The notes below the pieces were generated by a model that was not told the origin of the DNA, ran no database searches, and was given only the letters and a program-made list of their open reading frames with translations. DNA of 64,000 bases from Panagrolaimus kolymaensis (taxonomy: Eukaryota > Nematoda > Chromadorea > Rhabditida > Panagrolaimidae). Positions 1 to 12,328 of this stretch are shown one piece after another. The position numbers and the translations under genes are program-made. The stretch covers positions 62,001 to 126,000 of the forward strand of contig JAJQJQ010000039.1 in the NCBI GenBank assembly GCA_028622995.1. Direction: 5' to 3'. The stretch's first letter is position 1. The number at the start of each line of letters is the position of its first letter.

Positions 1-66
1 ACAAAAACTTGCTATAAAAAAAGAAACTTTTTATAAATATGTTTTTTTAGGAAATTAAAAGCGAAC

Positions 67-978
67 GTGTAAAGCTGCGTTGTCACTTCCATGAAAACTT
101 TTGGGTACTTTGCTATCATATGCCGCCCAATCTTCCAAAAATCCCATTGCATAAGGAGTGTTTCTAAAAATCATAGTTTAAAATTCCAATAATTAAAAAA
201 AATTATTTTAATTTAACGAATTTTTAAAGAAAAAAGCCACACAAATAAATTTTTTTCTTTATTTTGGAAAAAATGTTTCAAAAATATTTTGCTTTAAAGA
301 TGCCTCTTTTTCTTTTAAAAGTCCACCTTTTTTTAAAATTGGTTGAAACTTACTTGACAATATAGCTGCCTGCAGCAATTTCGGGAGAAAAAATTCTTTC
401 ATAAAAAAATAAATCATAATATGGATCAATATAACTTTCAATTAAATGCCTGGGATTTACTACACCCATATCAGCGTCAAGGAATAAAATATATGGAATA
501 TCTGGATTTTGTTTAAGAATATTTACTGTTACACAATGTCTTCGAAACATAATCTAAAAAAATAGTTATAAAATATATTTTTTTTTGGAAAAAAAGTTTG
601 GTCAAATCAATCTAAAAACGTGCATCTTTTTGTGGACATTTTTCTTTTAAATCTGGCGAAGTTTCCATTACAACTAAAATATATTTGTAATTAAATATTT
701 TGCAATAACATTTCCATGTATTTTGAGCTAATTCAAAATTTGATATTTCTTTTAAATTGTTTATTACTGTCAAAACAGCGGGTCTAGTATCTAAAAAAAA
801 TCCATTAAAGTTTTTAAAGTTTTAGAATTTATTTTTTGACAAACAAAAACTTACTTATTTGTGGTTTTTCTGGATATATTTTATTGTTGAAAAATATGAA
901 TTTTAAAGCCAGCAAAATTAAGCAAACGATAAAAATTTTCAAAAATATTCTTGGCCTCGGATGAAAATACAGTTTCAT
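67..978 (-). CDS. DUF273-family Golgi glycosyltransferase-like protein, 3' end cut by window
   Basis: Partial gene of the nematode DUF273 family (putative GMA12/MNN10-like glycosyltransferases). Four exons are visible, in coding order 978-855, 790-624, 553-354 and 163-67; the last exon or exons lie beyond the left edge. The protein starts with a short basic N-terminus and a transmembrane anchor (about residues 11-31), as in type II Golgi enzymes. Exon 3 carries FLDADMGVVNP, the DxD-like metal/nucleotide-sugar motif; exon 4 carries the family signature FHGSDNAALH. The gene at 52.1-53.7 kb is a full-length paralogue with the same exon phases (exons of 200 and 97 nt are identical in length). Two donors are unusual: exon 2 ends at gcacgt where the paralogue has gtgagt, and exon 4 ends at gttcgc where the paralogue has gtaagt. 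It is either a functional gene using GC-AG splicing or one that is beginning to decay. Confidence 0.8.
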
Positions 979-2131
979 TTTTGAAAAGAAACTAAAAATG
1001 GAGTTATTTTATTAATCAAAAAACTTTAAAGTTAAATTAAAGTCTTTTTTTATACCTTTAAATTTTTTTTTTAATTTTTAAAGTTCAAGTTTAATTTTTG
1101 GTTTCGATGAACAATTTTTTTTAATAATGATTTATCTATTTTTGGCAACAAAATCAAAAATTTAAATAAATATTTTATAAAAAAGTTTGGTAGCTTTTGA
1201 TTGGAACTAAAAAATTGCGGAGAAAAAAATATAGAAATTAATTGTTTATCAATTTTTTAATTCAATAATAAACAATGTTCAATTTTTTTTGTTATTTGTT
1301 GGTTTAGTCTTTTTATTCCACCAGATAGAGAAAAAAAAGTTTTTAGGCAAAAAGAACTTTACTGTTTTTATTTTTGATTGATTTTTAATCCAGACAAAAA
1401 AAACATTTAAATATATGAAAGTTTATTGCTCGGTAAACGTCAAAGTTCTGATATATAAAAAAAACCCAAAATGTTCTTTGAGCCCACACATTTAAAAAAA
1501 AATCAAAAAACGTCACTATTAACTAAAACAAAATTAATCAGCATTTGTATAATTTTTTGTTTTGTCGTTCATTCGAAAAAAAGAACAAAACGAAATAAGC
1601 TGTTTTAATTTTTTTTTGTCGGTACAATCACTTTTTTTTTGATAAAATATGTGGGCGAAATGGAGAAGATTGGGGTTAGGGAAATACCAAAAAATAATTT
1701 TTTTTTATAGAAGGCTAATTAATACCAAACAACTTCGTCTATAGCTCTAACATAGGGAGTTTATAAAAAGTTTTCAGACCGATCGAAAGTGTTAACTTTT
1801 ATGTTTTTCAACCCGATTAAAAAACTACACTAAAAAAGTTCAAATTAATATCAGGGTTTTAACATAATCCCGTTCGTTCAGGACATCTCTCAATAGCGAG
1901 AGTCAATTAGGTCCTTAAATTTATTTTTGTTAAATAAGCTTTTTTGATTTAAAATTAACAAATATGTTGATTTTTAATTTATTAAATTTAAAGCGTTTTT
2001 GAGTTTCTACATATTTTTTTAAAACTTTTTTGATCGCTAAAAAATTCTTCGTTAATATATAGAATCTTTCTGAAATTAACGGATTCCAGAAATTTGATAA
2101 ATTATCCTATTTTAAGATTCAAAATACCATT
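979..2131. other. AT-rich intergenic region between divergent genes
   Basis: This is the shared upstream region of the minus-strand DUF273 gene and the plus-strand GT49 gene. I see no ORF, RNA gene or inverted repeat in it. It is dominated by A and T homopolymer runs. Confidence 0.5.
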
Positions 2132-4059
2132 ATGCCAACGGTTTATAAACTCCGTAATTATAAGTTTGTATATTTTTGTTTAATATTATTTTTATCATTT
2201 TTGTTTTGGCATATTCATTATTCCACTTATGGTGGAAGTGGTGGAAGTAATGGTAAAACGGTGGAGAATAAATTAAGTAATCATTATAATCCAAAAGAAA
2301 TATATGATAATAAATTTTGTTTTATTTCTAATGTATTTGAAAAATCTATTAAAGAATTTGAACGTATTACTTTAGTATTACATAGCTCCCATGATAAATT
2401 ATTTGGATCTCTGCCTAATCATGTAAGGAATTAAAAATAAGTTTTAAAAGAGTTTAGAGCCAAGAAAGAAATGGTTTTCAAAAAAAATTATAGCGTCTAA
2501 TTTCAAAATTAAATGGGTATTTTTTTCATTTTTCGAATTAACAAAAAAAATTATTTAAAAAAAGTCTAAAATTTTCTGTAAGTTTAATAAAAAAAGTAGA
2601 CAAAATTTGCATAAAATCTCGTTTTTTATGACCAAAACAAAATTTAAAATAACTTTTTAGACAAATAATGAAAAATATTAATTTTTTAGGTTAAAAATTG
2701 GGATGGTCCAATTTCAATCACCATTTCAATAATAGACAAAGACGCGATTGTTGAAGATTTTTTATGCACGAAATTTTATGTAAGTCTTATTTCTCAAATT
2801 TTTTAACCTTCATATTTCAAAGCCATTTGTTTTTCAGATCGATCAAATGCGGAAAACTAATATAAAGGCTCTACAAAAACTTAGCGTGCATTTCTTGCTT
2901 CCCAAAGGATTTTGTTATTTGGCCGAATTATCCACCAAAAAAATAGATTGCAGTAAACATTCATATAATCCAAATGAATTAATCGAAAGAATGGCAAAAT
3001 ATCCAATAAATTTTGCAAGAAATTTAGCCAGAAAAGTTAATTTGAATAAAAAAATTTTTTGGAGGGTTTTAATTATTTTTTTTAGATGGCCACAACTAAA
3101 TACATAGTTATGGCAGATATGGATCATATGTTTAGTAAAAACTTTGAGAAATTAACTTTAAATTTAGCGGAACATGTTTTGCCTCACGAACAAAAAACTG
3201 TGCTCGTATATCGAATTTTTGAAATAACCGCCAAAAAAGAAATGCAAGTTTCTCCAAACAAAATTATTTAAAAAATTTTATTGGTATATTTCATATTTTT
3301 AGAAAGCAATATGATAAAGATGAATTGGAAGGCTTTTTCAAAATTAAAGCGGCTCAAGAATTTCATAAATTTTATGGAGCTCATTCCATTCCACATTTAG
3401 ATGAATGGTTTAATAATACATCAGAAAATCCTGATTCCGCCTCAATACAATTTTATCAACCGTGAGCTTTTTTTTAGTTCTACAATAAAACCTCAAAGGA
3501 CAAAAAAACACTAATTTTTTATTTTTTTAATTATTGCGAACAAAAAAAGTATTTATCTCTAGACGAAAACATGATTAGTATATTTTCCATCTAGGACCTA
3601 AAGTGGACTTGACACGAAAAGTTAATATATTTTATTTATTTGTGAAACGAAAAATATGAATTTTTAATAACGAATTTTTTTAGATATAAAAATCATGAAT
3701 GGGAGCCTCAATTTGTTTCACTAACAAATATACCTCTTCATGATCAAAGTTTTTCTTATCCTTTAAGGGATAATACTGTTTTAGTAAGTTAAAGCTATGA
3801 ATTTTTTTTGGAGCTATGTAAAAAACTTATATTTTAGCGATGGGAAATGTGTCGAGCGGGTTATCAATTTGCTATAATGAATGATGTATTTATGTATCAT
3901 CCGGGTATAAAAACTGTTAGACAAAATCGCTTTTCACATTATGTTAAAAAATATTTGTTTCAACATGGCGCAAATAGTGTTTTAAGAAAATTTAATAAAA
4001 GGATGGATAAATTATATCCACTCACCAAAAAAATATGTCCAAGTTTTGCTAAATTTTAA
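2132..4059 (+). CDS. GT49-family glycosyltransferase (B4GAT1/LARGE C-terminal-like)
   Basis: Seven exons: 2132-2422, 2690-2779, 2838-3035, 3086-3243, 3303-3461, 3684-3783, 3838-4059; 405 aa with all phases consistent. A signal anchor lies at about residues 13-26, followed by a Gly/Ser-rich stem. GT49 landmarks are [10 protein letters not shown], then KNWDGPISI, then MADMDHMF (DxD metal site) and a C-terminal block with [15 protein letters not shown] and MYHPG. Family members transfer glucuronic acid or related sugars to glycans in the Golgi; the actual acceptor here is unknown. Intron 4 starts with gcaagt after GAAAT and ends in tttttag. Only this GC-AG choice restores the frame (ATA-AAG-CAA), so it is a well-supported non-canonical intron. 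The gene at 45.5-47.4 kb is a paralogue lacking the last intron. Confidence 0.88.
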
Positions 4060-5146
4060 AAAAAAAATAATTAAAATAGTTGTTGGATTTTACCTGTGTT
4101 TTTGTTGCTTTTGTTGCATTAAAAAATCAAAAATCAAAATAAATATAAATTTTTTTTAAAAATTAATGAAATTAATTCAAAACAAATAATTTTATAGAAT
4201 TAAATTTATTTCCGGTCTGGAAAATCGATTTTTAATTTCTGAAAATAAACTTTTGCTCGTAATAAATAAAATATTTTATAAAAGTCATTAACAGCAACAA
4301 ACAAAAAAATGCTCGTCGAAACTAACAAATTAATGTTTTCTCAAACATTCACTTTTCTCCATCAAATGAAGGTCTCAAAATGATTCAGAACGTGATGAAG
4401 AAGGAAAAAAACATGAAACATTAAACCATCGTTTTTTCCGATTCAATTCAACACCAATTTGTTATTTTTTACAATTATCCAAAAAACAACAAAAATTTAG
4501 CACATGAAAACTAAAGATAAAATTAAAACAGAAATAATTTTTTTGTTTTCCATTGTTTTAACTTTGAACAAAAAAGATACAAGCAGAATTTTTTTTTGTC
4601 ATGCGTTTGCATCCAACTAAAAAATTAATTTAAAAAAAGCTTCAATGCATTGTTTTTTTATTCACAAAGAAAAATAATTATAGAAGATGCAAAATTTACA
4701 AACAATCAAGCATTTTAAAAATAATTTCGGTGTTGTTTAGGATCGTCTTTCTTTAAGCTTTTCAATGATAATCAACTCATCACATATGTATGCATTCTGA
4801 AAAATGAAATGACGTATATGAACTTCAACAATTCGAATTTTTTTAAAGGTCGCCGTCGTCTCCAATCATTTTATCAGACGCAGAAATTTTTTTTTATGAT
4901 TTTTATATTTCGTTAAAAATCAAATTTAAAAAGTTTAACATAATTTTTTGTTTAAACTCTTTTGTTTTGTTTTTATGTTTTTTTCGATAGGAATTAATTT
5001 GAACGACGACGCTAATACCATTTTTAATATTTTTTTGTTTATAACTTTCCATTTATTTTAGGGAACATTTTTTATTGTTTTTAAATTGAAAAATTCAAAA
5101 AATATAAATTTTATGAAAATATCAAAGTCTTAGAAATACTTTTATA
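4060..5146. other. Intergenic region, nothing recognised
   Basis: AT-rich spacer between the GT49 and C1GALT-like genes, both on the plus strand. I find no ORF with coding character, no inverted repeat and no RNA gene. Confidence 0.5.
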
Positions 5147-6758
5147 ATGGCAAATATTTATCGAATTTTAAAGTAAGTTTTTGTGATTTTCAAACCGATT
5201 AAAAATCGGCCTAAATTCTTAATTTATTTGTCTAACTTTTTTTCCAGTAATTTCTTTCGAAATTTTATTTGTATTCTTTTTATTTTTGGTTGCATTGGAG
5301 TAATATGGATTTTGACTTCTCATAACCCTCAATTTATTTCTACTCTATCAAAAAACATGTCTAACCTGAACCCTGAAACTTCACCTTCCAAAGAACTTGA
5401 TAAAACTGAAAGTTAGTTTTTTCTTGTAAAAATTTGAATCTTTTTAAAATAAATATTTTTAGGCATAGAAAACATCAGAAATAAGCCAAATTCGTCAATA
5501 AAAATTTTATGTTTAATTAATACTTCAAAAAAACAATTAAAAAATCGTGCAATCCATGTAAATGCAACATGGGCGAAAAGATGTGATAAATATTTATTTT
5601 TAAGTTATGATCCGGTAAAAAAAATTATTTTTCATTTAATTCTTTTATTTTTGACAATATTGCTTTTTTAGAACATAAGTTTGCCATTTTTGGATTTAAA
5701 AGTTCGAGAATCAAGAATGACTTTATGGGAAAAAATAAGAAAATTGTTTAGATGGGTTTATCAAGTAAGTAAATCTTTAAAAAATCGTGGTAAGACACAA
5801 ATATTTAAATTTCGCCAAATGACAATGGAAAATAAAGAAAAATTTAATTTTTGCGTCAAAAAAAATTAGTCTGAAATCTTTTTTAGAATGAATTAGAAAA
5901 CTTTGACTTTTTCCTTCGAGCAGACGATGATTCATATTTTATTATTGAAAATTTACGCCACATGCTTTCCAAATATAATCCAAATGAAGCTTTGTATTTT
6001 GGTTGCAGATTTAAACCATTTTCTAAAAGTGGTTACATGAGTGGTGGAGCAGGATATATACTTTCAAGGTAAAATCGAAGATCTGATGAAAAAGATTGGA
6101 GCAGAAAAAAAGTGGAAGTTTTTTTTAGAGAAGCTGTAAGACAAATAGTGCCAGCATTTAATGACCCTAAAATATGTCCACAAAAAATTGAAAATTTAGA
6201 AGATGTTAAAATTGGTCATTGTGCTGGAAATCTTAATTTTACTTTTGTGGATACAAGAGATGAAAATGTGAGTTACCCATCAAATAATACATGGTTTTGC
6301 AAGGAAATTTAAATATCTTCATTTTTAAAAATATTTTTGAGTCTCGAAACGAAAATTTTTAATTCTCAAATAGACGTTCCAAAAGTATTTTTAAATAAAA
6401 ACAAAAAATTAATATTTTTGTTCTAAAAAAATAATTACTTTAGGGTCGACATCGTATGCTTCCATTTGATCCAGCTGTGCATTTTGTAACTGAATTTGAA
6501 GATATACATTATCAATATATGTATTACCCTTATAATGTTACTGAGGTTAGGCATTTTATTTAATATTTTTATTTTAATTTTCTCCAAATTTTTTAGTTTG
6601 AATGTTGCGCAAATTATATGATTTCATTTCATTATATTGATAAAAATTTAATGCATTTTTTTGAATTTTTAATTTATCACACAAAGGTTCATGGAAAAAT
6701 TTATGATGAAAATGACGAAAGTTCTTCAGTGATAAAACATATAAAATTTAATAAATAA
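5147..6758 (+). CDS. C1GALT1: Core 1 beta-1,3-galactosyltransferase-like (T-synthase, GT31)
   Basis: Eight exons: 5147-5172, 5248-5411, 5463-5614, 5672-5764, 5887-6068, 6129-6267, 6444-6545, 6597-6758; 339 aa. The tiny first exon gives MANIYRILN. It was chosen because a perfect branch/acceptor (ctaactttttttccag) precedes exon 2 and the open frame upstream of it lacks an ATG. A signal anchor follows (about residues 14-31). Family motifs in order are [33 protein letters not shown] (DxD site), [20 protein letters not shown] and late FECC cysteines. C1GALT enzymes add galactose to GalNAc-Ser/Thr to build core 1 O-glycans on mucins in the Golgi. It lies 200 bp from the 3' end of the convergent OAC gene. 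Confidence 0.9.
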
Positions 6759-6958
6759 TAAATTTGAATTATAATTTTTAAGTTTATTTTTTCAAACAAG
6801 AAATTTAGACATTTTTTTTTCATCGATCACAAACAAGCAAAAATTAAAAAACAATGGATTTAAATAAATTATTTTATGTTTGAAATTTAAATTTATTTGA
6901 TTTTAAGATTAAAATTATTTATTTAAAAAAATACAGAATTGCGACAAACTAAAATTAA

Positions 6959-9710
6959 TTATCCATTTAAAAGTTTGCTAATAGCTTCCCTTAAAATTGG
7001 AACCATTTTATCTGTGCCTTTTGTAGATAAATGTATTCCATCACAAAATAATGATAAATTTGAATTTTTATCATAATAATTATATTTATCATTTTCCATA
7101 AAAGCTTCATTGATTTCAAGTGCCGAACATTTTGGACATAAACTTATGGCGGCTTTAATTCGAATCCAACTTGTATTTAATTCGGATTTTATTTCCTAAA
7201 ATTTTAAATGTATAAAAATTAAATATTTTCTATTTTTATTACAAAAATGAAATTTTCGTGGAGAGAGTAATAAAATACTAAACTTTCGTGTAAGGAAAAA
7301 ATTTCGCAGTGAAAAAAAATAAGAATCTTACTTCTCTTGTTAAAAATGCATTATTTAAAAGCTTTTTCTGAGTCAATTGTTTAGCAATGGAAGTAGCGGG
7401 ATTGAATTCAAAAGTAGGATGAGGTTCAATAATTATTATATGTTTGTTATAAGCTGACCATAAATTAAAATATTCAACCATCACAGAGGTTGCTGAATCA
7501 TTTAAGGCAATTTCAAAGGTTTCTATTGGTTTTCGAAACCAATTATTTTTTTCTATTCTGAAAAATTAAAAAAAAATCAAAGATTTTGAAAAATATTAGA
7601 ATAAAGGGTTTTGCAGCGAAAATTAAAAAATGGAGAATTAAATTTTATTTGGATTCCAACATTATAATTTTAGACAGTTTTGTTTTACTAAAAGTTCCTT
7701 ACCTTTGACTAATTAACAAAATATCAGGTTTAAATTTGGCCAAAAATTTTGCTGTTGAATTAAAAATTTCATTACATTTAAACATTTTATCTTTATATTC
7801 TCCATTAAATTTTTCAAATGCCACACATGAAGGTCTTGCAGCGACATAAAGTTTTTTATATTTATCTTTCAAAGCTTTTTTAATAGCGGAAATTTGTCTC
7901 AAAGCAAAACTATTTCCAGTGAAAAAAATTGTTGCATTTCCTGTGCCTTTGTAAGAACAAAAAAAGGCGTCGCCTTTGGATGATTTTTTGATGACTTTGA
8001 GCATTTCTGAATCCCAATTGCAATCATTTCTCATGGTTGTTAGACTGCAATCTTTAAATTTTCAGAAATTGCAAAACTTTGATTTTCCTAAAAATTTTTA
8101 TTCGAATATAATTTAATAAACATTTTTTTTTTCGAGAAAAAACTTGCATTTCCATTACCAATTCTTTGAGGCTTTAATAAAAGCATTAAAATTAAACCAA
8201 GAATTATTAGGATTATAAAAACCAAGCGACTCCCAGTCTGTGTAAGGAGAGGCTTTTCAAAAAAGTGATATTGCAACATAGAAATTGCAAAAATGATAAG
8301 GAGAAGCTGCCATAATGCTAAATAAATAATAGCTTTTTTATATACTTAAAATTACTTTGAAAAACATTCCCAAGAAATTTTTATTAAGAAAACTTAAAAT
8401 TTAGAGGGAAATGAAAAAATTTGCATAAAGTTTCAAAAAATTTTATCAAAGAAAAGTGAATAAATTTTAAATCCTTTTTTTTAAAAGAATCTACTTACGA
8501 ATAATATCAAAAATTCCAATATATTTTGCAAAAATAATAATTGGCCAATGAATCAGATAAACCGAATAAGAAATATTTCCATAATAAACGCATACATTTT
8601 CAAATATTTCTGTTATTATCCATTTACTTGGAGTTGTTTGTTGTTCTTGAAGGCCATAATAAATTGCTAATCCGCCTAATCCAGTGGCTAAAAGTCTCAT
8701 AAAAGCTATGTGTAAAAAATTTGTGGTTAAATCCGGCATAAAACAAATTACACACAGAACTACGAAATTAAGTATACGGTAGTTTAGTTGTTTTTGTTTT
8801 GAAGGCGTCGAAATATTTAAATTTTCTGAACTTTCATCAAAGTTATGAGAATAAGAAAAAGTATTTTGATATTTTCTTTTATGATAATAGTAAACGATGG
8901 TTCCAATATGAAATTGCCATAATCGTGATAAGACCATTCCAAAACTAATTATTGGAATGGGAATAAAAGTTTGAAATAAAAAACTTCCAAGTCCAATAAA
9001 AAATGTAGCTTTCACAGGATTTGAAGAAGAAGATTTTTGAATAAAAATTAAAATAAAAGGCGCAAATAAATAATATTGAAATTCCACCGACAACGACCAA
9101 GCGTGAAGCAAAAATTTATATTCACCAACTAATTTAAAATATGATTCTTTCTCGAAAAGGCTTTGCAAATTCGTTGCAAAGAAAATCGCCCAAATTGCAT
9201 CAAATTTTAGGAATTCATAATCGGTTGAAATTAAAAATAAAGAGCCAACAGCCAAAGTTAATAGAATTACGAGCAAATATGCGGGTAAAAGACGTTTCAA
9301 CCGACGCTCATAAAAAGTCAAACACGTGGTCAAAGAAAGAGATTTTCCATCCAAAATCATTGTCATTAAATATCCAGAAATTGCAAAAAATCTATAAAAA
9401 AAAGTTGCTTATTTATTTTATTTTTTTTAAATCTACAAAGAAAATTTTCTAATCTTTTTTTTGTTTGCTTGAAAACCATTATTGCTTTTACAGAATTTAA
9501 AAAAATGTTAACATTTTAAGCAAATTTGCATTTTGGAAATTTGCCGATATTTTGCAAAAGCTTATTTTTCGAAATTAAATAAACTTACATATCAACTCCA
9601 AGATATCCTTGTGGAACTAATTTTGGTTTTAAATGAAATCCCAAAACTGCTGTAATGGCTAAAGCTCGAAGAAGTTGAATATCAGAATTTTTTTGTTTCT
9701 TCAAAGACAT
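6959..9710 (-). CDS. OAC-family membrane O-acyltransferase with SGNH domain; one apparent frameshift
   Basis: Six exons in coding order: 9710-9589, 9391-8499, 8317-8148, 8087-7703, 7557-7332, 7195-6959. The N-terminal acyltransferase-3 module has the RALAITAVLGFHL helix, FFAISGYLMT, RRLKRLLPAYL, HAWSLSVEFQYYLF (catalytic His region), SRLWQFHIG and YLIHWPIIIF. The C-terminal lumenal SGNH module has FTGNSFALRQ (Ser block) and DGIHLSTKG (Asp/His block). Such two-part enzymes move acyl groups across a membrane onto sugars or lipids. Intron 3 uses a GC donor (gcaagt after GGAAAT). In exon 4 the frame shifts by one base near 8045-8065: ENQSFAISENLK is in one frame and DCSLTTMRNDCNW in the next. The exon sum is one base short of a multiple of three, so a real or assembly indel is likely. 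Confidence 0.85.
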
Positions 9711-11343
9711 TTTTGAGAGAGAATAAAATTAATTTAATTATGGAGACAGCGTAAAATCGTTGAAAAAAAGTTTTATAGTTTATTTTTCTTCAAAATCAAT
9801 ATTTCCAATTTTATCAAAACAAAACACAAAAAAAGCATTTGAATAATGTTTTTTTTCGACGACTTTTTGAATTTTGTGATTTTTTTTTTCAAAACGATTA
9901 TTATTATTTTTTTCAATAAATCAGAGTTCATAAAACCAATAATTTATACAACAAAAAAATGACAAAAGCTTATTTCTGAATTTTAATCCTCTAAAATTAA
10001 TATTATTTTTGTTGTTCAATAAATTCATGTTTTAAAAAATCACCGACGATTCAGAAAAAGCCAATAAAAATTCTAAATGCAAAGAAAAATAGAATTATTA
10101 GCTTTTAGAATTAGTTTGAAACAAGATGCATGGGAAAAAGTTTTTTGATTTCAAAGCATTGCTCATTTTTTGTATGACTAATTGAAACAAAAAATGAATG
10201 TTTTTCTTCTTCATGTACACTAACAATTTTTTACATTTAATAGCAAACTTTTTGAAATATAAGAACAATTGCTTATTGAGGGCGATGTTTCCTTTCGTCA
10301 GCTTCATTTCTAAAAAATTTTTTATTGATGTTAATTACTATTATAGGACTTGAAAATAACTATTTTTCTGTTTGTTTAATTCACTAATTTAGATAAAGAA
10401 ATAAAAAATAGCAAACGCTGTAAGTGGAGTTTGTTCTCATTTCACTTTGCTATGGCTATTTTGCTTTGAAAAAAACTGTTTCTCTCTGAATATGTAAACA
10501 TCCTGCTCGATTTATGTTTTATTTAGCCTTTTTAGTCTTTTTCTTCTATTATTACTTTATTGTTTTACAAGCGTTTCATTATTTTTATGTAAGACTACCA
10601 TGAATCAGGTGAAAAAGCAAAAGAAAAAAAAAGGACAAAGGAATAAAAAAAGTGATGGTTTAAGCTTTGGTTTTCATTTTTTCACAACATTTGCTTTTTC
10701 TCTTCCCCCATTATTGCTTGTTTACAAATTATAATCGACATTTACTTTTATGTTTTTATTTTTTTGATTTATTGTTAATTTAAAAAAAGAAGAAGAATAA
10801 CTTTTGTCGTTAATGATTATGTTCTTTAAAAATTAATATATTACCTACCTTCCTTTTTGGGTGTTTTTTTTCTCCATCATATCTTATGTATTTACAAAGT
10901 TTTCACAAAAATTAAAACTAAAACATGCTCCATTTTTAATTTGTTTTGAAAAAACGAAGATGACTAAACGTTTAGTTTATTAATTTGTTTTTATATTTCA
11001 AAGAATTGAATTGCACTTTTGACAAATCGTTTGTGGTAGTAGTGATCCATTTAACAAAATAAATAAACCTGTTCTAAATTCAGTGATAGATCAAAGAGCT
11101 CCACCACCACCTCCACCCTTTTTTGACGTTTGTTCATTGAAAAATTGTGTTTTTTTTAAATCAAACTTTTTTTTGTAGCGCAAATCAATTTCAATTAATT
11201 AACGCTCTTGAAAAATATAAAAACCTTTTTTTATCGACCGTTTTCCCATTTTTATTTTGCCCAAATTTTATTATTTTTGTTATTTTAAAAATTTTTATTT
11301 AAACTTAATTTTATTTATTTTCTTGTTAACAAAAGAAAAAAAT
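9711..11343. other. Divergent upstream region of OAC and cytidylyltransferase genes
   Basis: A 1.6-kb non-coding stretch. No coding ORF or transposon ends were recognised. A short C-rich tract (ccaccaccacctccaccc near 11101) stands out from the AT-rich background, about 240 bp before the cytidylyltransferase start. Confidence 0.45.
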
Positions 11344-12328
11344 ATGAAATCAGTCGTTGGTGCTTTAATGGATTTTGAAGATCTTCAAAAAGAATGGAAA
11401 CCCCGAACTTTAACTGAAATTAGAACGAGCAAAAGTAAGAAAAATCATTTCAAAGTTTTAATTTAAAAGAAATTATTTTTTTTAGCTAATGACATCGTAA
11501 GAATTTTTGCTGATGGTATTTATGATTTATTTCATCCAGGACACGTGGAACTTTTCCGTCAAATTAAAAATTCTTTTCCTAATGTTGAATTAATTGTTGG
11601 AGGTAAGCAAGCACCTTTAAAAACATTGTGAAATCGAAAAAATATCCGACAAGTTTTTCATATTTCACCAAAGTTTTCAAGAATAAAGAAAGCTTTTTTA
11701 CTATTTTTTTGTTTCATATTTCTCCAAAAACTGCGACTTTTTTCTTAAAAAAAAACACAAAAAAAACGCTAAAGTGAAAAGTCTTTAAAAAAGTAAAGAA
11801 TTTTTTAATTTTATTTTAGTTATTTTAACTTCTGCCACTTTTTTTTTAAATTTATCAATCACAAAACTCTCTAAAGCTTCCGAGTAAATTTAAAACTTAT
11901 TTTAAGAAATTTCTTTTCAGTTTGTACGGACCATGAAACTGCCTTTCACAAAGGTTGTGCCCCGGTTATGAGCGAAGAAGAGCGATTTTATATGGTTCGA
12001 CAATGTCGTTACGTCGATGAAGCGTATAAATCTGTCCCATATTTTCCAACCCTTGAATATACTAATTCTCTAAAAGTTAGTTTTTTTCTGAAAACTCAAA
12101 TTTTCATTAAACAAAAAAAAAATTTATTTCTAGGCTGATTTAATTGCACACGATGCAATTCCATATGGAACTCCCGAATCAGAAGATTGTTATGCAATTT
12201 TTAAAAAATGCGACCGATTTTTTGAAACCCAGCGAACTCCCATGATTTCAACCACTGGGTTACTTGATCGAATTTTATGTGATTTAACCAAATTTCAAAC
12301 CCGACAAGCTCTTCGAAATGGAGCATAA
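11344..12328 (+). CDS. Choline-phosphate cytidylyltransferase-like, catalytic core only
   Basis: Four exons: 11344-11434, 11486-11602, 11921-12075, 12134-12328; 185 aa. The start is the first in-frame ATG after an upstream stretch without one. Clear CCT hallmarks: [18 protein letters not shown] (HxGH nucleotide-binding motif), [17 protein letters not shown] (catalytic Lys-Gly), [30 protein letters not shown] and FFETQRT. CCT makes CDP-choline, the limiting step of phosphatidylcholine synthesis. Two oddities: the protein ends just after the catalytic domain and lacks the amphipathic membrane-binding and phosphorylation tails of ordinary CCTs, and the RTEGIST signature reads RTPMISTT. It may be a minimal or neofunctionalised paralogue; the genome should be checked for a full-length copy. 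Confidence 0.87.

Noticed and set aside
5183..5247. Upstream in-frame extension of the C1GALT-like gene ([11 protein letters not shown]...)
   Set aside because: It has no ATG and is the intron between the 26-nt first exon and exon 2, which ends in a perfect acceptor.
6959..9710. Bacterial contamination or recent bacterial transfer, because OAC proteins look like OafA-type enzymes
   Set aside because: All OAC loci have several nematode-type introns, AT-rich codon use like their neighbours, and the oac family is widespread in nematodes.
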